The notes under the pieces were generated by a model that searched no databases, was not told the origin of the DNA, and saw nothing but the letters and a program-made list of their open reading frames with translations. Positions 15,493-23,584 of a stretch of 59,135 nt of DNA are shown here, piece by piece. The stretch covers positions 623,617-682,751 of the forward strand of contig NZ_JH379027.1 in NCBI RefSeq assembly GCF_000235505.1, given 5' to 3'. The position numbers and the translations under genes were made by a program. Each line of letters opens with the position of its first letter. The stretch's first letter is position 1. The DNA is from Hungatella hathewayi WAL-18680 (GTDB taxonomy: Bacteria; Bacillota; Clostridia; Lachnospirales; Lachnospiraceae).

Positions 15493-17202
15493 TTATCCCT
15501 CCCTGTGTTTCAGACGGACGGTGACTTTAAAATATTCCCCCTCCATACTGTCAATGCTCATGCCGCTGCCTTCCCCGTACTCCAGAACGATTCTCCGGGC
15601 CAGGTTCTGAAGGCCGTTGTGCTCAGTCTTAATCTCCTCGGAGGCCAGCATGGTCCGCAAGGTCTCCAGTGTGGTCCGTGGAACGCCCGGCCCGTTGTCC
15701 TCCACGGTCAGCACCATGGAATCCTCCTCGCACCAGCCGCGGATGGCCACGGCGATGTCCATTCTCTTCTTAAAGCCGTATTTGATGCTGTTCTCAATCA
15801 GCGGCTGGAGTAAAAGCTTTGGAACGTTGTAGCGGTTACACTCCTCCTGAATGTCGATGCTGCACACAAACCGGCTGCCAAAACGGGTATTCTGAATGTA
15901 GAGATAATCCTGGATATACTCCATATCCTCGTACAGCGGGACATCGTGCTTGGTGTTGTTGATGCTGTACCGCAGAATGTGGGTGAAGCGCTCAATCAGG
16001 TAAGCGGCCTTGTCCGGCTCGCTGAATATCAGGTATTTGATGTTGTCCAGCGTGTTGTAGATGAAATGCGGGTTGATCTGGGTCTGGAGATTGCTCATCT
16101 CGATCATGCTGTTTAAGCGAATCAAATCAGTGTTTCTGGTGTTCAGTTCATTGATGCTTTTCACCATCCGGTTGATATGGTTGGCGATCTCCTCGAACTC
16201 GTCACCGGTCGATATGGTGACCGTGTGGCCGCTGTCCCCGTGGCGGATTATCCGCAGCTCATCGGCCAGCAGATTGACGGAGCGGGCATTTCTCTCGGCC
16301 ATGCCCCTGGTCAGCCGCAGGGACATGAGAAACCAGAGGACGCCCAGGAAAATGATGGTCAGGATACCGATTCCCATGTAGGGAACATTTTTCGGGTAAT
16401 AGATAAAGGAATAGAGAATCACCGACGGTCCGGGCAGCTGCCGGCTGGATATCAGGTAGCGGACGCCGTGGATGGACGTCATGCCGGTGTTGTCGGCGGG
16501 CCGGTATTTGTTGCCGTTTCTCTCCTTTAGAAAGCCCTCTTTGGAGCAGTGGATGATATCCCCGTTTAATGTGGTGATAATGCTGTCGTACTGGTAGTCG
16601 GTCAGCAGCTTGCCCCAGTCCCGGCCGTTTAAGTAGATGGCCGCGTATCCCACCGGTTTTTCCGAATCAGAATCCACGTCGTAGAGCGGTTTGGTGAAGA
16701 CATACTCGGAGGTGTCACCGGAGAAGTAGTAGACCGTGCGGTAGATATCACCGTCGTACTTTAAGGCATTTTCCCCCACGATTTGATTGAAGGCAATCCG
16801 GTGGAGATTCATGGATTCACTGCTGAAGGAGGTGTAGATGATATTCCCACTGTCGTCCGTGAGTATCAAATCGATGGTGACCGGGTTGGTGAGATTGTAT
16901 TTGCTGATGGAATACTTGATATCCTTTCTGTCGTCCTGGCCCCGTATATTGGCGAGAAAATTGTTCATATTGTCCGCGTCATTCAGAAAATCCGTGGCGG
17001 TTTGGTAGGTATCGTCAAAGGTTTTGCTGAGAAAGTCCAGGTGTTTCTGCACGTTGAGACGGGTATTCATATAGTTGATTCCGAAAATGGCGGCAGAAAA
17101 AAACAGGCATCCAATCAGGACCAGCAGAAAAATATTTTTCGTTGCTTCCCGTTCCAGCTGCATCTGAAACGTGTTTTTCTTTTTTGGGGTGTGCTCTGAC
17201 AT
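15493..17202 (-). CDS. Sensor histidine kinase, YesM/LytS type
   Basis: This is a membrane sensor kinase of about 569 residues. TM1 lies at about residues 22-44, an extracellular sensor domain of about 230 residues follows, and TM2 is near FLGVLWFLMSL, followed by a HAMP segment. The His_kinase domain has the phospho-accepting histidine in INPHFIYNTLDN, and the ATPase domain has LLLQPLIENSIKYGF (N box) and VEDNGPGVP (G box). The ATG at 17202 is preferred because GAAAGGTG lies 8 nt upstream; an ATG two codons earlier is too close. It forms an operon with the response regulator. Confidence 0.93.
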   Translation of the reverse strand: MSEHTPKKKNTFQMQLEREATKNIFLLVLIGCLFFSAAIFGINYMNTRLNVQKHLDFLSKTFDDTYQTATDFLNDADNMNNFLANIRGQDDRKDIKYSISKYNLTNPVTIDLILTDDSGNIIYTSFSSESMNLHRIAFNQIVGENALKYDGDIYRTVYYFSGDTSEYVFTKPLYDVDSDSEKPVGYAAIYLNGRDWGKLLTDYQYDSIITTLNGDIIHCSKEGFLKERNGNKYRPADNTGMTSIHGVRYLISSRQLPGPSVILYSFIYYPKNVPYMGIGILTIIFLGVLWFLMSLRLTRGMAERNARSVNLLADELRIIRHGDSGHTVTISTGDEFEEIANHINRMVKSINELNTRNTDLIRLNSMIEMSNLQTQINPHFIYNTLDNIKYLIFSEPDKAAYLIERFTHILRYSINNTKHDVPLYEDMEYIQDYLYIQNTRFGSRFVCSIDIQEECNRYNVPKLLLQPLIENSIKYGFKKRMDIAVAIRGWCEEDSMVLTVEDNGPGVPRTTLETLRTMLASEEIKTEHNGLQNLARRIVLEYGEGSGMSIDSMEGEYFKVTVRLKHREG

Positions 17203-17251
17203 TGACATCACCTTTCGTATCCGGACGGCTGTGCCGCTCTTATTGATACTT

Positions 17252-17280
17252 ATTATATATAAAATAAGAAAATACTTCAA
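17252..17280 (-). promoter_or_regulatory. Sigma-A promoter for the kinase-regulator operon
   Basis: On the minus strand, TTGAAG (17275-17280), a 17-nt spacer and TATAAT (17252-17257), about 50 bp upstream of the kinase start codon. Confidence 0.8.
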
Positions 17281-17365
17281 CCGATGACGCCGGGGAATAT
17301 TTTATGGAAAACTGCTCACAATAAAACCTGTACAAAGGAAGTACAAAACAGAAATAGGTGAGTCC

Positions 17366-18427
17366 ATGGTAGAACCGAGTAAGAAACTGAAGAAAATTAT
17401 ATTAATTGTGGGAGTTACGGGTGCAGTTTATCTGATTCTGAAATATTTACTGCCCCTCGTAATTCCCTTTTTACTTGCATATGGCATCGCCCTTCTGCTG
17501 CGGCCCTCCGCCGGCTGGCTGGCAAAGCGGTGCCGGGTGAAGGTGCGGGGAAAATATTACGGAATACCCATCGGCCTGATAGGAGTTCTGGAGCTGCTGG
17601 TGGTGATGGGGATACTTGGCTGTGGGCTGTACTTCGGAGGTCGGAAGCTGTACGCGGAGGCCGGTATGCTGATGGAGCAGATACCCCTTTGGATAGAGGC
17701 GCTTGACAAATGGCTGACCGGAATCTGCCACCAGATGGAGGTGGTCTTCTGCCTGAAGCGGGGCTGCCTGGTCCTTCTTGCCAGGGAAATGCTGCTGGGT
17801 CTGGTGACCTCCATAAAGAGTACGGCCATGCCATATCTCATGGTGAATTCCATGACCATCTTCCGGGGTGTCATCCAGATAACCGTCCTCTGGGTCATTC
17901 TGATTATCGGGGTAATGCTGTCGCTTCAGGAGATGGATGCCTGGCGGGAGAGATGGTCCCATTCCGTGTTTCAGAAAGAATTTAACATGATAAGAAAGAG
18001 GCTGAGGGTGGTGGCCAACGCCTTTTTGAAGACCCAGGGCACCATCATGCTGCTGACCATGATTATCTGCACCATCGGGTTCTGGCTGATGGGAAATCCC
18101 TATTATATTCTGGGAGGCATTGGCATAGGGCTATTGGACGCCCTTCCCATCTTCGGGACGGGAACCGTGCTGATTCCCTGGGGGCTTTTCACCCTGTTCC
18201 GGGGTGAAATCGGCAGGGGAATCATGCTGTTTGCCATCTATATTATCTGTTATTTTTTAAGGGAAATCATGGAAGCAAAAATGATGGGGGACAAGGTGGG
18301 CCTATCCCCCTTAGAAACGCTGATATCCATGTATGTGGGTTTGCAGCTGTTCGGCCTTCTGGGATTTCTGTTGGGGCCGATTGGGCTGCTGTTGATTGAA
18401 GATATTGTGCAGTCGGTGGATTTATAG
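17366..18427 (+). CDS. AI-2E family (YtvI/PerM-like) membrane protein
   Basis: This 353-residue polytopic protein has about eight transmembrane helices. The family arrangement is seen: two N-terminal helices, a soluble segment (residues about 90-150), LWVILIIGVMLSLQE, a cytoplasmic segment, then GIGIGLLDALPIFGTGTVLIPW and the C-terminal YVGLQLFGLLGFLLGPIGL. The family includes TqsA exporters, Na+/H+ antiporters and the sporulation protein YtvI, so the transported species cannot be named. Its final 6 bp overlap the convergent bioY gene. Confidence 0.85.
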   Translation: MVEPSKKLKKIILIVGVTGAVYLILKYLLPLVIPFLLAYGIALLLRPSAGWLAKRCRVKVRGKYYGIPIGLIGVLELLVVMGILGCGLYFGGRKLYAEAGMLMEQIPLWIEALDKWLTGICHQMEVVFCLKRGCLVLLAREMLLGLVTSIKSTAMPYLMVNSMTIFRGVIQITVLWVILIIGVMLSLQEMDAWRERWSHSVFQKEFNMIRKRLRVVANAFLKTQGTIMLLTMIICTIGFWLMGNPYYILGGIGIGLLDALPIFGTGTVLIPWGLFTLFRGEIGRGIMLFAIYIICYFLREIMEAKMMGDKVGLSPLETLISMYVGLQLFGLLGFLLGPIGLLLIEDIVQSVDL

Positions 18428-18964
18428 GCGGTTGACCGCTTTTCTCAGTTCCGGACCGAGGAAGGAGGCCGCGATGATTTTCACCAAATCGCCGGGCAGG
18501 TAGGGGATGACGCCGGAACCGAGACCTGCCAGAAAGCTGATGCCCAGCTGGTGGGACAGCCACACCGTTCCAACCAGGTTGCAGACCAGGGCGCCCAGCA
18601 CCATACCTGCGATGGAAGGCCCCTTTTTTGCATGATATTTATCAATAAAATAACCGGCAATCAGTACCATGAAGAAAAAACCAATCAGGTAGCCGCCAGT
18701 GGGACCGGCTACCTTTCCCATGCCTCCTGAGAAGCCGGAAAATACGGGGAGGCCGGCGATGCCGATTAAAAAATAAATCACGTAGCTGATGAAGCCGTTT
18801 TTCATTCCCAGTACATAGACGGCTAGAAAGAGCGCCAGGTTTCCGAAGGTGACGGGCACCGGGGAAAAGGGAATCGGGAGAGCTATGGGGCTGAGAATAC
18901 AGGTGACAGCCGCCATCAGACCGATTAGGGCCAGCTCTCTGGTGGTGAGTAGTGATTTGCTCAT
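18422..18964 (-). CDS. bioY: Biotin transporter BioY (ECF S component)
   Basis: This 180-residue integral membrane protein with six hydrophobic segments is the biotin-binding S component of an energy-coupling factor importer. Family motifs are present: TCILSPIALPIPFSPVPVTFGN near the start, AGPTGGYLIGF in the middle, and LGALVCNLVGTVWLSHQLG followed by LPGDLVKIIAAS. No ATPase or EcfT gene is adjacent, so it likely uses a shared ECF module elsewhere. The ATG at 18964 has AAAGGAGAT upstream; the open frame further upstream covers the promoter and is rejected. It is controlled by the BirA operator at 19019-19052. Confidence 0.95.
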   Translation of the reverse strand: MSKSLLTTRELALIGLMAAVTCILSPIALPIPFSPVPVTFGNLALFLAVYVLGMKNGFISYVIYFLIGIAGLPVFSGFSGGMGKVAGPTGGYLIGFFFMVLIAGYFIDKYHAKKGPSIAGMVLGALVCNLVGTVWLSHQLGISFLAGLGSGVIPYLPGDLVKIIAASFLGPELRKAVNRL

Positions 18965-18997
18965 ATGTAAAATCTCCTTTTTTATGAATTTATGGTG

Positions 18998-19026
18998 ATT
19001 ATATAAGATAATGAGATGATTGTCAA
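18998..19026 (-). promoter_or_regulatory. Sigma-A promoter of bioY
   Basis: On the minus strand, TTGACA (19021-19026), a 17-nt spacer and TATAAT (18998-19003). The -35 box lies inside one half of the BirA operator. Confidence 0.88.
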
Positions 19027-19052
19027 CCAAAATATGAATAATGGTTAACAAT
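19019..19052. promoter_or_regulatory. BirA operator (biotin repression site) for bioY
   Basis: ATTGTCAACC at 19019-19028, a 14-nt spacer, and GGTTAACAAT at 19043-19052 form an inverted repeat matching the known BirA operator pattern (TTGTNAACC, 14-16 nt, GGTTNACAA). It overlaps the bioY -35 box, so biotinyl-AMP-bound BirA should block transcription when biotin is plentiful. Confidence 0.88.
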
Positions 19053-19206
19053 TGGAGCGCGGCGAATCTTGCGGATATTTGACGCCTGTGATTGCGGTGT
19101 GGTATGCTATCTTTGAATTTATCGTTCATTTGGTTTGGGATATTGATGTAGAAATTTTGATATAGAAATTATAGAAATGGCTGGCTGGCCGGGGAGAGAA
19201 TCGATT

Positions 19207-20085
19207 ATGACAATCAGACATTTGGAAATATTTGTTACTGTTGTGGACTGTGGCAAGATGAGCCGGGCGGCGGAGAAACTGTACATCACCCAGCCGTCCG
19301 TCAGCCAGGCCATCCGGGAACTGGAGGATTATTACGGGGTCCGCCTCTTTGAGCGGCTGTCAAAGCAGCTGTATCTGACGGACGAGGGGCGGACGCTTCT
19401 GTCCTATGCCCGCTATATCGTGGATTCCTTTGAGGACATGGAGCTGACTATGAAGAACAGGGGCAGCATCGGAAGACTGCGCATCGGCGCCAGCGTGTCC
19501 GTGGGGACCTGCCTGCTGGGGGAGAAGCTTAACTGCCTGGAGGCGAAGCTGCCGGGCATCGAGACGGAAATCACCGTCTGCAACACCTCCGTGATAGAGG
19601 AGATGGTGCTGAAAAGCGAGCTGGATGTGGGACTGGTGGAAGGATTCGTGGACAGCGGAGACATTGTCCGCATCCCGTTCTACGAGGACGAGCTGGTGAT
19701 TGTGGTGGGCCGTTCCCATCCGCTTTACGGGCAGAAAAATCTGACACTGTTCTGCTTAAACGGGCAGAACTACATTTCCAGGGAGACGGGGAGCGCGGAG
19801 AAGAACCAGCTGGAGCAGATGCTGAATGTGAAAGAGATGAATTTAAAACGAATCTGGAGCTGTACCAACACCGAGGCGATCAAAAACGCGGTGATGGAGG
19901 GGCGGGGATTCGCCATTCTGTCGAGAATGATAGTAAAAAAGGAAGCCGCGGAGGGCTCCCTTCAGATAATTTTGGAAGAAAACAGTATGAAGCGTGATAT
20001 CCAGCTGATTTACCACAAGGACAAATACCTGTCGGAGGGGCTGAAAACCTTTCTGGATATCTGCCGGAATCAGAACACCAGGTAG
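19207..20085 (+). CDS. LysR family transcriptional regulator
   Basis: This 292-residue regulator has an N-terminal winged helix-turn-helix at residues 1-60 (RHLEIFVTVVDCGKMSRAAE, then YITQPSVSQAIRELE). A periplasmic-binding-like effector domain follows from about residue 88 (GRLRIGASVSVGTCLL). It resembles the CysL/CbbR group. The ATG at 19207 keeps the usual LysR N-terminus; an in-frame start 10 codons upstream adds nothing typical. The gene converges on the chromate transporter genes with a 16-bp overlap; a regulatory link with them or with bioY is unproven. Confidence 0.92.
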   Translation: MTIRHLEIFVTVVDCGKMSRAAEKLYITQPSVSQAIRELEDYYGVRLFERLSKQLYLTDEGRTLLSYARYIVDSFEDMELTMKNRGSIGRLRIGASVSVGTCLLGEKLNCLEAKLPGIETEITVCNTSVIEEMVLKSELDVGLVEGFVDSGDIVRIPFYEDELVIVVGRSHPLYGQKNLTLFCLNGQNYISRETGSAEKNQLEQMLNVKEMNLKRIWSCTNTEAIKNAVMEGRGFAILSRMIVKKEAAEGSLQIILEENSMKRDIQLIYHKDKYLSEGLKTFLDICRNQNTR

Positions 20086-20636
20086 GCCAGTGTCCCAACC
20101 AGTCCGCTTCCGAAAATGATGGAGATGGCGCTGGCTTTCCATTTGCGGAGGATGAAGAGACAGCCCAGGAAGAGGACGAGCTCAATCCAGCGGATGTTGG
20201 CCAGCGATACGGAAAAGATATCGCTGTTAAAGAGGGCCAGCATCAGGATTGAAGCTCCGGCCGAGCCAATCAGCGCCACAACGGCGGGCCGCAGGGAGGC
20301 CAGCACCGTCTGAACACCGCTTAAGCCCCGGTATTTATAATAGAAGTGAGCCAGCGTCAGACAGATGATGAACGATGGGATGATACAGCCAAGTGTACAC
20401 AGAATAGCGCCCATGGGACCTGCCAGCCGCATTCCCACAAAGGTGGAGGAGTTGATGGAGATGGGGCCCGGAGTCATTTCCGCAATGGTAATCAAATCTG
20501 CAAATTCTTCCATGGTCATCAGCCGGTGGATGTTGACCACCTGGGACTGAATCAGTGGAATTGCGGCATAACCGCCGCCCACGCTGAACAGACCAACCTG
20601 AATAAAGGCAAAAAATAATGTCAACAATACGCTCAT
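20070..20636 (-). CDS. Chromate transporter family protein, second half
   Basis: This 188-residue membrane protein matches one half of ChrA (CHR superfamily short form). The motif FSVGGGYAAIPLIQSQVV is followed by MTMEEFADLITIAEMTPGPISINSSTFVG, the conserved family signature. In this superfamily, pairs of short proteins assemble to replace one long ChrA. It overlaps the upstream partner by 4 bp (ATGA type), so the two are translationally coupled. Chromate efflux is the family name, but sulfate-like or other anion transport is possible in anaerobes. Confidence 0.9.
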   Translation of the reverse strand: MSVLLTLFFAFIQVGLFSVGGGYAAIPLIQSQVVNIHRLMTMEEFADLITIAEMTPGPISINSSTFVGMRLAGPMGAILCTLGCIIPSFIICLTLAHFYYKYRGLSGVQTVLASLRPAVVALIGSAGASILMLALFNSDIFSVSLANIRWIELVLFLGCLFILRKWKASAISIIFGSGLVGTLAYLVF

Positions 20637-21226
20637 TCTACCACAACCTCGCTTTTCTCTTTTTTCTTATAGAAGGACACTCCCAAGTCAGCCAGACCGA
20701 TACCCAGACATATGAGGATCACCGTCATGGCGCTGACGCCCAGCAGATAGGTGCTGGCGAAGGCGGTAACCATCATGGCAATATAGAGGAACCGTCTGGT
20801 GGCGCACACATTTCCCGCCAGATTGATGACCACGTCACAGATCACCGCCGCCACACCGGCCCGCATCACCTGGAGGGCGATGGCAATGTAGGTGTTCTCC
20901 CGGAACTGCTGATAGAACACGGAAATCAGTGAGATAATCACCATCGGCGGGATGATGGTCCCCAGCACCGCCGTCAGAGAACCCAGCACGCCGTGCATCC
21001 GGTACCCGATGATAACCGAAGCATTGACCGGCAGCGGCCCCGGCGAGGACTGGGTGATGGCGGTGATGTCTAACATCTCATCCTCCTCCATCCAGTGCAG
21101 CTCCTCCACAAATTTCTTTTTCATAAGCGATACAATCACAAAGCCGCCGCCGAAGGTACAGGCGCTTAAGGCAAACATGGATTTGAATAGAATCCACAGG
21201 GTTTTTAAATCAATTTTCTTTTTCAT
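20633..21226 (-). CDS. Chromate transporter family protein, first half
   Basis: This 197-residue membrane protein is the partner of the following gene. It has SACTFGGGFVIVSLMKKKFVE, then MLDITAITQSSPGPLPVNASVIIGYRMHG, the same signature as its neighbour with substitutions, and about five transmembrane segments. The C-terminal tail is charged (KKKEKSEVVVE). GGAGCAGAGT precedes the ATG. The two proteins probably form a heterodimer in opposite topology, as described for short CHR pairs. The direction and the anion are not established. Confidence 0.9.
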   Translation of the reverse strand: MKKKIDLKTLWILFKSMFALSACTFGGGFVIVSLMKKKFVEELHWMEEDEMLDITAITQSSPGPLPVNASVIIGYRMHGVLGSLTAVLGTIIPPMVIISLISVFYQQFRENTYIAIALQVMRAGVAAVICDVVINLAGNVCATRRFLYIAMMVTAFASTYLLGVSAMTVILICLGIGLADLGVSFYKKKEKSEVVVE

Positions 21227-21453
21227 ACTCTGCTCCTTTTTGATGTCTTGTCGTTGATGCCCATTGTACGATGGAATGTGGTATAAGTAAAGAAAGTAAT
21301 AATTATAAAAATGATAGGTAAATACCTATGAATGGAAAAAAGTTCCAATTTTATATGTGATTCGACACTTGCAATTTGGGCTGTTAACGATTAAAGTGGA
21401 AGAATAACAACATAGCAGAGTGAAATAACTCAGAGAAGGGGGCTTTTTTTAAT

Positions 21454-22332
21454 ATGAGAATGCGCAAAAATATGAACCCGATAACAAAAGAGGTATTGGA
21501 AGCGTATCGAGGATATCTGTATGACGAGGAGCGAAGCCGGGCCACGGTGGAGAAATATCTCAGGGATGTGAGGAAGTTTGCGGCTTATCTGGAGGAGTAT
21601 GGGGGCGGAGATGAGAGGGAGGTTGTGAATAAAGACAGGGTGCGGGAATATAAGCAGTATTTAAAGGAAAATTATAAGATTGCCAGCGCCAATTCCATGC
21701 TGGCGGCTATCAACAGTTTCTTTACATATATCGGGCATGAGGAATGGAAGGTGCGGCTGTTTAAAATCCAGAGGGCGGCATACTGCCAGCCGGAGACGGA
21801 GATGACCAGGCAGGATTACAGGGGGTTAATCCGGGCGGCGCGGGAAGCTGGGGATACCCGGATGAGTATGCTGTTGCAGACGGTTGGCAGTACCGGTATT
21901 CGAATCAGCGAATTGAAGTACATCAGTGTGGAATCATTGGAAACCGGACGCGCCGAAATCTATAATAAGGGGAAATCACGGGTAGTGCTGCTTCCGGGAA
22001 AGCTGGTGGATATGTTAAGGAAATATTGCCGGAAAAAGGGAATCCAATCGGGGAGTATCTTCATCACCAGAAATGGCAATCCCATGGACAGAAGCAACAT
22101 CAGCAAGCGGATGAAGCGGCTGGCGGTGGAGGCGGGAGTGGATACTGCCAAGGTATTTCCACACAATCTGAGGCATCTGTTTGCCAGAGTGTTTTACAGC
22201 ATGGAAAAGGATGTGGTGCGGCTGATGGATTTGCTGGGACACTCCAATATCAGCACGACGCGAATCTATACCGCAGGGACCGAAGAAGAACCCAGGCATC
22301 AGCTGGGGCGGATGAATCTGATACTTGGATAG
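21454..22332 (+). CDS. Tyrosine recombinase, probable DNA invertase of the adjacent inverton
   Basis: This 292-residue XerC/XerD-like site-specific recombinase has an N-terminal SAM-like core-binding domain at residues 10-95. The catalytic domain has all active-site residues: Arg150 (TGIRISEL), Lys172 (YNKGKSR), His237 and Arg240 (HNLRHLFA), His263 (LLGHSNI) and the nucleophile Tyr272 (TTRIYTA). AGAAGGGGG precedes the ATG. No other phage or transposon gene is nearby. Two inverted 26-bp recombination-site-like sequences start 27 bp after its stop codon, which points to a dedicated phase-variation recombinase, comparable in role to RecV of Clostridioides difficile. That it acts on these sites is inference. 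Confidence 0.92.
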   Translation: MRMRKNMNPITKEVLEAYRGYLYDEERSRATVEKYLRDVRKFAAYLEEYGGGDEREVVNKDRVREYKQYLKENYKIASANSMLAAINSFFTYIGHEEWKVRLFKIQRAAYCQPETEMTRQDYRGLIRAAREAGDTRMSMLLQTVGSTGIRISELKYISVESLETGRAEIYNKGKSRVVLLPGKLVDMLRKYCRKKGIQSGSIFITRNGNPMDRSNISKRMKRLAVEAGVDTAKVFPHNLRHLFARVFYSMEKDVVRLMDLLGHSNISTTRIYTAGTEEEPRHQLGRMNLILG

Positions 22333-22345
22333 GTTCTAATGGTTC

Positions 22346-22384
22346 GGAAAAATAAAAATACCCCATAATATGTATTATGCGGTA
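22346..22384 (-). terminator. Leftward terminator made by the left inverted site
   Basis: On the minus strand, ATACCGCATAAT and ATTATGGGGTAT (one mismatch) form a hairpin within 22359-22384, followed by TTTTTATTTTT (22350-22360 complement). It should stop transcripts starting at the leftward promoter at 22428-22455 after about 70 nt. Confidence 0.7.
22359..22384 (+). repeat. Left recombination site (IRL) of the inverton
   Basis: A 26-bp site: arm TACCCCATAATA, centre TG, arm TATTATGCGGTA. The two arms are inverted copies of each other (11 of 12 positions), as expected for paired recombinase-binding half sites. It matches the inverted right site at 20 of 26 positions, all differences being transitions, with 11 consecutive identical bases through the centre. 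Confidence 0.82.
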
Positions 22385-22701
22385 TCTATAAAAGATTCTG
22401 AAGGTCATTTCCTTCGTAATTAAGTCTATTATACCCACTTTCGTAAAAATTGCAAGGTTTGAAATGGAAAAAAATGTGAAATTCAATCCGATAGACGCAA
22501 AAATGTGGGGATTTGGGCATGAAATGTGGTGATGGGGCTTTTTGAGCCGAAATCGCCTGTTTGTCATGCTTTTATTTATGAGAGCAGGTTCCTGCATTCC
22601 GGAAAATCATGTTTTAAGTTCTTAAATTCGTTTTTTCAACATCAAAATCCATCTGATTGACAGGAAATGTGCTGCCTGGCGCCCTGGTGATTCCGGTCGA
22701 A
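22385..22701. other. Invertible promoter segment (inverton), OFF orientation
   Basis: This 317-bp noncoding segment lies between two inverted 26-bp sites and next to a tyrosine recombinase. In this sequence its one convincing sigma-A promoter points left, away from the operon that starts at 22745. After inversion the promoter -10 box would sit at about 22653-22658 and transcription would begin near 22665, about 80 bp before the signal peptidase gene. No convincing rightward promoter was found in the segment as drawn. No protein-coding gene is supported in it. Confidence 0.8.
22428..22455 (-). promoter_or_regulatory. Sigma-A promoter inside the invertible segment, pointing left
   Basis: On the minus strand, TTGCAA (22450-22455), a 16-nt spacer and a perfect TATAAT (22428-22433) preceded by GGG. 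It is the only strong promoter in the segment and is the element expected to be switched. Confidence 0.82.
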
Positions 22702-22727
22702 TACCACGTAGTACATATTATGAAGTA
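22702..22727 (-). repeat. Right recombination site (IRR) of the inverton
   Basis: A 26-bp site: arm TACCACGTAGTA, centre CA, arm TATTATGAAGTA. Read on the minus strand its centre is TG like the left site, so the two sites are in inverted orientation and recombination between them would invert, not delete, the segment. It lies 18 bp upstream of the signal peptidase start. Confidence 0.82.
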
Positions 22728-22744
22728 AAGAGAGGTGCCAGTCC

Positions 22745-23509
22745 GTGGAAATGGCCGAGAGCAGAGGGAAATCCCGGAAGAGCCAGCGGAAAAGCCGGGA
22801 GAAAAAAGAGAAACGGGCATCCCATTTCCGCACGGTTTGGTTCGGCGGTTTTGAGGAGGGGCAGATGATCTGTTACCTCTGGGAGATTGTGAAATCCCTG
22901 GAAACGGGCCAGGCTGCCGGTGCGTCCGGACGGGACAGGCTTCGGAAGCTGGAGAAACAGATGCGCGGCCGTGTCCGCGTCGAAATGCGGAGATATTTCG
23001 CAAGACGACGAAGGAGAACAATTCGGACGGTGGCAGGGCTTCTGGCGGTGGCGCTATGTGTGAGTGTGGTGTTTGTTTTTCTGATTGGGGTCGACAGAGT
23101 GTCCGGGACGTCCATGTATCCTTATTTAAATGATGGAGACTGGATTGTATACAGCCGGATTGGGAAAGAACTGCGGCGAGATGAAGTGATGGTGTTTGAA
23201 AAGGATGGGGAAAGTATGGTGAAGCGGATAGCCGGGCTTCCGGGGGATACGGTGGAAATCAATGCCTCAGGAAGCTGTGTGATAGTCAACGGGGTTCAGG
23301 TGAGAGAGGACTATGTGACGCTGACGGACGAGGATAAAGAGAAGGCGGAGGATGAGATGGGGATGCCATTGACGGTGATGAATGGACAGTACCTGGTGCT
23401 GGGGGATAATAGGACCGTGTCAATCGACAGCCGTGACAGCAATATCGGGACCGTGCCGGAGGAAGCGGTGCTTGGCCGGGTGATATGGATAGTTCGGGCC
23501 GGGCGGTGA
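22745..23509 (+). CDS. lepB: Type I signal peptidase, dedicated to the surface operon
   Basis: This 254-residue S26 signal peptidase cleaves signal peptides of exported proteins at the outer membrane face. It has an unusually long basic cytoplasmic N-terminus (about 90 residues), one transmembrane helix at about 95-115, catalytic Ser123 (SGTSMYP), catalytic Lys160 (VKRIAGLPGD) and the box GDNRTVSIDSRD. It is the Lys-type, bacterial enzyme, not the SipW/ER type. The GTG at 22745 follows GAGAGGTG by 7 nt. An internal ATG at 22865 has an even better GAGGAGG and would give a 214-residue protein of normal length. It is the first gene after the inverton. Confidence 0.92.
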   Translation: MEMAESRGKSRKSQRKSREKKEKRASHFRTVWFGGFEEGQMICYLWEIVKSLETGQAAGASGRDRLRKLEKQMRGRVRVEMRRYFARRRRRTIRTVAGLLAVALCVSVVFVFLIGVDRVSGTSMYPYLNDGDWIVYSRIGKELRRDEVMVFEKDGESMVKRIAGLPGDTVEINASGSCVIVNGVQVREDYVTLTDEDKEKAEDEMGMPLTVMNGQYLVLGDNRTVSIDSRDSNIGTVPEEAVLGRVIWIVRAGR

Positions 23510-23584
23510 GTGATGGGAAGGGATATCAGGGAAGAGATATCAGAGATTTTTGGGATGGAAGGATAAAAGTCGGAGGAATACAGG

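Noticed and set aside
21454-22332. Recombinase as the integrase of a prophage or conjugative element
   Set aside because: No phage, relaxase or excisionase genes and no direct-repeat attachment sites were seen; the adjacent inverted sites explain it better.
22250-22597. 115-codon open frame on the minus strand across the recombinase end and the invertible segment
   Set aside because: No ribosome binding site; it runs antisense through the recombinase C-terminus and the left site, and the composition does not look like protein.
22657-22662. TTGACA on the plus strand inside the invertible segment, possible rightward promoter
   Set aside because: The expected -10 position (after 17 nt) reads CGCCCT, so no usable promoter is formed in this orientation.
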